Assembly (NCBI GenBank): GCA_951812975.1
Contig: CATOTC010000001.1
Location: 496,001 to 560,000 of the forward strand
Origin: an uncultured Acidimicrobiales bacterium
GTDB lineage: Bacteria; Actinomycetota; Acidimicrobiia; Acidimicrobiales; Aldehydirespiratoraceae
Direction of reading: 5' to 3'
DNA length: 64,000 bases
Both the position numbers and the translations under genes were made by a program. This document shows positions 61,236 through 64,000 of this stretch, piece by piece (position 1 is the stretch's first letter; every line of letters begins with the position of its first letter). A model generated the notes under the pieces. That model ran no database searches, was not told the DNA's origin, and worked only from the letters and a program-made list of their open reading frames with translations.

Positions 61236-61490
61236 GGTGAATCACCTCGGGTCGGCAGGAGCGCGTGGAACGGTGGGCGCAGCGGCATTGCATGAATCAC
61301 CATCTCGGCACCGCCGTCGAGTTCGAGCCAGACGATCTCCAGCAGGTTCCCAGCCCGATCGGAACCAATGGCGAGGACCCTTGGCGGGTCAGAGGCGCTC
61401 GAGCTCGACGACGACGAGGGCGTATGCGAGCCCGTGCAGGATCACGTCGCGGTCGAGGCCGTGCTTGAACGCTGAGCGATGGAACTCCAC
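61232..61490 (-). pseudogene. Frameshifted toxin gene upstream of the RHH antitoxin
   Basis: From the GTG at 61490 the frame reads VEFHRSAFKHGLDRDVILHG, then LAYALVVVELERL and a stop at 61389-61391. A shift of one base near 61396-61403 (around a GTCGTCGTCGAGCTCGAGC tract) restores DPPRVLAIGSDRAGNLLEIV, then WLELDGGAEMVIHAMPLRPPF to the stop at 61232, overlapping the antitoxin ATG. The composite matches small toxins of the antitoxin-linked type I recognise as DUF4258-like (approximately). Length is 259 bp, one more than a multiple of three. Confidence 0.7.
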
Positions 61491-61597
61491 ACGCAATTAT
61501 TGTAACACGAAATTCTGAGTCGGCGCTGCGACGCGGGGCATTGCGGTTGTGGCTCCGCAGTCGCGGTGTTGAGCTGTGCGGGTCACGGACCGGTGGG

Positions 61598-61714
61598 ATG
61601 GGTCTAGAGGGCCATCGCTACAACACCGTCATCATCGGGGCGGGCACCGGAGGCGGTGTCGCCGCTGGGTGTTCGCCGATGCCGGAACGCGTGCCTAATT
61701 GCATAAGGCATTAG
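61598..61714 (+). pseudogene. N-terminal fragment of an FAD-dependent (GMC-like) oxidoreductase
   Basis: An ATG frame of 38 residues begins MGLEGHRYNTVIIGAGTGGG, then VAAGCSPMPE, a typical FAD-binding Rossmann start (GxGxxG) as in glucose-methanol-choline oxidoreductases. It then ends at a stop; no more of the gene follows. Homology stops near 61685, where base composition changes, so it seems cut by the arrival of the downstream segment. Confidence 0.55.
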
Positions 61715-61715
61715 G
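61694..61715. repeat. Inverted repeat at the composition boundary
   Basis: CCTAAT (61694-61699) and ATTAGG (61710-61715) form an inverted repeat around TGCATAAGGC. It spans the end of the oxidoreductase fragment and the stop of the MBL gene. It could be a weak terminator or a trace of an attachment site; the sequence cannot decide. Confidence 0.35.
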
Positions 61716-62657
61716 TGCCCTGGCGCTCACGAACTTCGTGTGTGAGACGACTGACGGTTGCAGATTCGCTCCAGACACAACGATACTCCCGGCGCAGCAG
61801 TGGCCGTGTTGCCTACCATCAGCGAAAACGCTGGCCAGATGCCTGTCGTCATTAGGCGACTGTTCCAGGCAGCGTTTCGACATTTGTGTGCACATAACCT
61901 TTCGTGCGGAGCCCGCAGTCACAGCCTCAATGATCTCGGAGCGTGGGTTGGTGAACTTAGTTCGCGAGAAAGAAAACACCACAATGTCGGGGTCGACCGC
62001 TGAGAGCAATTCGTCAGCAAACCGACGATTGCCGGTGGTAGACGGGGATCTACTGACATGGCCTCCATGGTGCGGGAAGACCAGAATGTCGGCATGGAGG
62101 TCCTGGTCACTGGCCAAGAGATAACTTAAACCTAGGTCGTCGATGTCACCGGTGAACAGCACCGACTGATCAACGGTGCTCGCGCGGACGACGGCGCTTA
62201 TTGAGTTTGTGGTGATCCGCCGTCCATCCGAGTCTTGGCTACCAGGACCCTTGCTAGCCAGATATGTACTAGGTGCTAGGACTTCTACGACACCATCCGA
62301 GAATGGAATCACGGTGCCCTCGACCAACTGCACCTCGCATTGTATTTCGTCTTTTCGGCGCCGATCATCTAGCGAGTGGAGCATCGCATCCCATTGTGCA
62401 GAGTCCTTAGCAGCGTCGCTGTTGAGCCGAACGTTGCCGATATCGATGTCGTTCTGATCTAGAAGTGCATCGAGTCCCTTTAGGTGGTCAGTGTCAGCGT
62501 GTGAGATTAGGATCTCGTCCACGATCTTTAGGCGGTTCTCAAGTAAGAACTCCAAGAGCGCTGTGGTAGGGCCTGCGTCGATCACAAGGCACCTCTGGTC
62601 GTCACACATCACAGCGCAGTTCCCGTGACCGACATCTAGGATGACGATCTTCGTCAT
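61695..62657 (-). CDS. ComEC/Rec2-like MBL-fold hydrolase
   Basis: A 320-residue metallo-beta-lactamase-fold protein without membrane segments: ILDVGHGNCAVM (ComEC-like start), VIDAGP, SHADTDHLKG (HxDxDH metal motif), VLFTGDIDDLG, and FPHHGGHVS. The fold suits nuclease- or phosphodiesterase-type chemistry, but the substrate is unknown. It overlaps the receiver gene stop by four bases (ATGA), so it is the output member of a histidine kinase-receiver-MBL operon. Base composition is lower in GC than the rest of the window. Confidence 0.85.
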   Translation of the reverse strand: MTKIVILDVGHGNCAVMCDDQRCLVIDAGPTTALLEFLLENRLKIVDEILISHADTDHLKGLDALLDQNDIDIGNVRLNSDAAKDSAQWDAMLHSLDDRRRKDEIQCEVQLVEGTVIPFSDGVVEVLAPSTYLASKGPGSQDSDGRRITTNSISAVVRASTVDQSVLFTGDIDDLGLSYLLASDQDLHADILVFPHHGGHVSRSPSTTGNRRFADELLSAVDPDIVVFSFSRTKFTNPRSEIIEAVTAGSARKVMCTQMSKRCLEQSPNDDRHLASVFADGRQHGHCCAGSIVVSGANLQPSVVSHTKFVSARAPNALCN

Positions 62658-63322
62658 TCAGTCTGCCAGTCAATGTAGAGAAGCTCGCGCTGCGTTGCGC
62701 CGATGTTAGCGCGAACAAAACTTCGATAGCCGACCTTCATCTTGTCGCGGAGAATCCCGGGGACATCGTCAATGCGCACTCGAATTGAATCATCGACCTG
62801 CCAAGCTGGGAGAGAAACGGAGACGGTCCGGTCATTGGGATCCAGTGCTTCGACCACTACCTGTGTCCTCCAAGAGCGTCGCGTCGGACTGAACAATCCG
62901 TTCAACTCGGATGCACACGCTTTGAATGCCTCTACGATGTCTTCGGGTTCTTCCAATTGTTCGGGTGTGCAAAGCACGGGTAGATTCTTCAAGTGTGCTC
63001 TGATGAGCGGCATTTGAGCATCCTTCCCGAAATACTGCGTGCAAAGAATGGATGGCAGAGCATGCTGGTTGTTCCAAGCTGCCAATGCAGCACCGTGGAA
63101 GTGTGCGTAGGGTCCTTTCGCTTGCAGTTGGTGATCACAGATGCAACCCTGCGCTTCCGATTGGATTAGCCGATGGGCGTCCTCAAGCTCGACCAGTGGG
63201 CCCCTGACCAGAAACGGACTCAACGGCGAAGCCTCGACACACATCGCGAGGCTGCTCCGACTCGCTGGATCGTCGTCAACGATTGCCACGGTCTCGATCT
63301 GATGTCCGCTAACTTCAAGCAT
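62654..63322 (-). CDS. Receiver-like protein with unknown C-terminal domain
   Basis: A 222-residue protein. The N-terminal half is a response-regulator receiver: acidic pocket VDDDPAS (about residues 15-21), phosphoacceptor Asp in CICDHQL (near 63), Thr in ILCTQY; the conserved Lys is not clearly placed. The C-terminal 90 residues (WRTQVVVEALDPNDR, WQVDDSIRVRIDDVPGILRDK) match no DNA-binding domain I know. It lies four bases after the kinase gene and overlaps the MBL gene start, so it probably transmits the kinase signal to the MBL protein. Confidence 0.72.
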   Translation of the reverse strand: MLEVSGHQIETVAIVDDDPASRSSLAMCVEASPLSPFLVRGPLVELEDAHRLIQSEAQGCICDHQLQAKGPYAHFHGAALAAWNNQHALPSILCTQYFGKDAQMPLIRAHLKNLPVLCTPEQLEEPEDIVEAFKACASELNGLFSPTRRSWRTQVVVEALDPNDRTVSVSLPAWQVDDSIRVRIDDVPGILRDKMKVGYRSFVRANIGATQRELLYIDWQTE

Positions 63323-63326
63323 GGCC

Positions 63327-64000
63327 CTACCGCCCGAGTATTGGAAGCGTGATCTCGAAAGTTGCCCCGCCTAGAGGACCATTCGGCATCGCGTCCACGG
63401 ACCCACCGAGATCAATGGTGGTGTCCTTAACGATTGTAAGACCAAGTCCTGATCCCCCCGGCCGAGACGTCACGCCAGGCAGCCAGATGTCGTCTGTCGA
63501 GAAATGAAGGACACCGGGCCCGTTGTCCGAGACGGTCAGCATCAGCGAGTCATCGGAGACTTCGGTCGTCAGTCGAATGATACGAGAGCGTTTCTTCGAT
63601 TCGGAGACAGCGTTGAGTGCGTTAGTTAGGAGGTTCACGATGATCGACTCGATCGCGGCTTCAGAACTTCGCAGATAGGGATTCGCGTCAAAGAGATCCA
63701 GCTGAAGTTCCGCATTTCGCTCCTTGATGAATGGTGCGTACGTATCTGCGACTTGTCTGACAGCCTTATGTAGCTCGATACGGCCTACCCGTCGCTTGTC
63801 ACGGTCAACGAGGCTCAGAGTGCCGTCTGTGAATGCCCCGAGCGTGTCTGTGCTTGACTCGACCAACACGATGGGTTCGGTGATCTTGTCTGGTACGGGG
63901 TCGAGGAAGTCCTTTAGCCGTCGCCGAAGAGCGCCCACCGATCGTCTGATGATCTTGAGTGGTCCGCTTGCATACTCGTGTGAGAACGTCGCGGCAGCGA
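63327..64000 (-). CDS. Histidine kinase (N-terminus beyond window)
   Basis: The frame is open to the window edge, so the start is missing. It has a phosphoacceptor region FSHEYASGPLKII (His codon at 63978-63980) and an HATPase domain: N-box ESIIVNLLTNALNAV, G1 DNGPGVL, and GGSGLGLTIV. No membrane segment is visible in the part present; the sensor would lie upstream. It is the first visible gene of the kinase-receiver-MBL operon. An internal GTG at 63938 is not the true start because the conserved H-box lies before it. Confidence 0.85.
   Translation of the reverse strand, partial: AAATFSHEYASGPLKIIRRSVGALRRRLKDFLDPVPDKITEPIVLVESSTDTLGAFTDGTLSLVDRDKRRVGRIELHKAVRQVADTYAPFIKERNAELQLDLFDANPYLRSSEAAIESIIVNLLTNALNAVSESKKRSRIIRLTTEVSDDSLMLTVSDNGPGVLHFSTDDIWLPGVTSRPGGSGLGLTIVKDTTIDLGGSVDAMPNGPLGGATFEITLPILGR

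Larger units (their letters stand above)
61695..64000. other. Putative horizontally acquired segment
   Basis: From about 61.69 kb onward the composition shifts visibly toward AT, codon choice changes (more AAA/GAA/TTA-type codons), and three overlapping genes form a signalling cassette unrelated to its neighbours. The left edge truncates an FAD oxidoreductase fragment and has an inverted repeat. The right edge lies outside the window. No integrase or transposase is seen in the visible part. Confidence 0.5.

Noticed and set aside
63327-63938. Kinase start at the GTG at 63938
   Set aside because: The conserved H-box (FSHEY) lies upstream in the same open frame, so the true start is beyond the window.
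61695-64000. Integrase or transposase marking the island
   Set aside because: None of the visible frames encodes one. The right edge is outside the window, so mobility is unproven.

Overview
This 64 kb window is high-GC chromosomal DNA from an actinobacterium, most likely a member of the Acidimicrobiia (inference). The evidence is F420-type luciferase-like oxidoreductases, an actinobacterial LexA box (TCGAAC-N4-GTTCGA type), a coenzyme-B12-dependent (class II) ribonucleotide reductase, GpgS, a lexA/LysM divergon, and many acyl-CoA genes of the kind seen in lipid- and steroid-degrading actinobacteria. Start codons are mixed ATG/GTG. Gene overlaps of the ATGA type are common.

Layout. 1-5.2 kb: a HAD/acyltransferase fusion (cut by the window start), a LysR regulator translationally coupled to an acyl-CoA carboxyltransferase, and citrate synthase with a perfect palindrome next to its ribosome binding site. 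5.2-9.6 kb: P450, SDR, an unexpected isocitrate dehydrogenase kinase/phosphatase (AceK), and an NTF2-like protein. 9.6-15.1 kb: chorismate mutase, ammonium transporter, a TrpC-like protein, tRNA-Val, and a KamA-family radical SAM gene divergent from an RpiR regulator with inverted-repeat operator candidates, then tRNA-Cys. 15.2-26.6 kb: lipid and secondary catabolism (SDRs, peroxiredoxin, MBL hydrolase, phosphotransferase, enoyl-CoA hydratase, a paired acyl-CoA dehydrogenase, two LLM oxidoreductases) and tRNA-Gly. 26.7-29.3 kb: a methionine operon, metX plus a Cys/Met-metabolism PLP enzyme, behind a SAM riboswitch. 29.3-37.9 kb: DEAD-box helicase, alkyltransferase-like protein, lgt, acyl-CoA dehydrogenase, YihY membrane protein, gpgS, NTF2-like protein, alkylsulfatase-like MBL.

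38.1-53.3 kb is the housekeeping/DNA-damage block. nrdJ has an in-frame 54-bp tandem repeat and a DnaA-box-like cluster upstream. A LysM membrane protein is divergent from lexA across an array of LexA boxes. Downstream are dapE-dapD-dapC, hflX, dapF, miaA, miaB and recA, with a LexA box between the -35 and -10 of recA, and then msrB. LexA, RecA and the LysM protein form an SOS circuit, and the lysine/DAP genes supply peptidoglycan precursor.

53.4-61.5 kb: tRNA-Pro, sulfotransferase, LLM oxidoreductase, two VapBC-type toxin-antitoxin pairs, MFS exporter, NTF2-like, SDR, phytanoyl-CoA dioxygenase, and a third antitoxin beside a frameshifted toxin. At about 61.69 kb a fragment of an FAD oxidoreductase ends abruptly and base composition falls. 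From there to the window end lies a compact cassette on the minus strand: histidine kinase (running off the window), atypical receiver protein, ComEC-like metallo-beta-lactamase. It is the best candidate in the window for a transferred, undescribed signalling or defence module.
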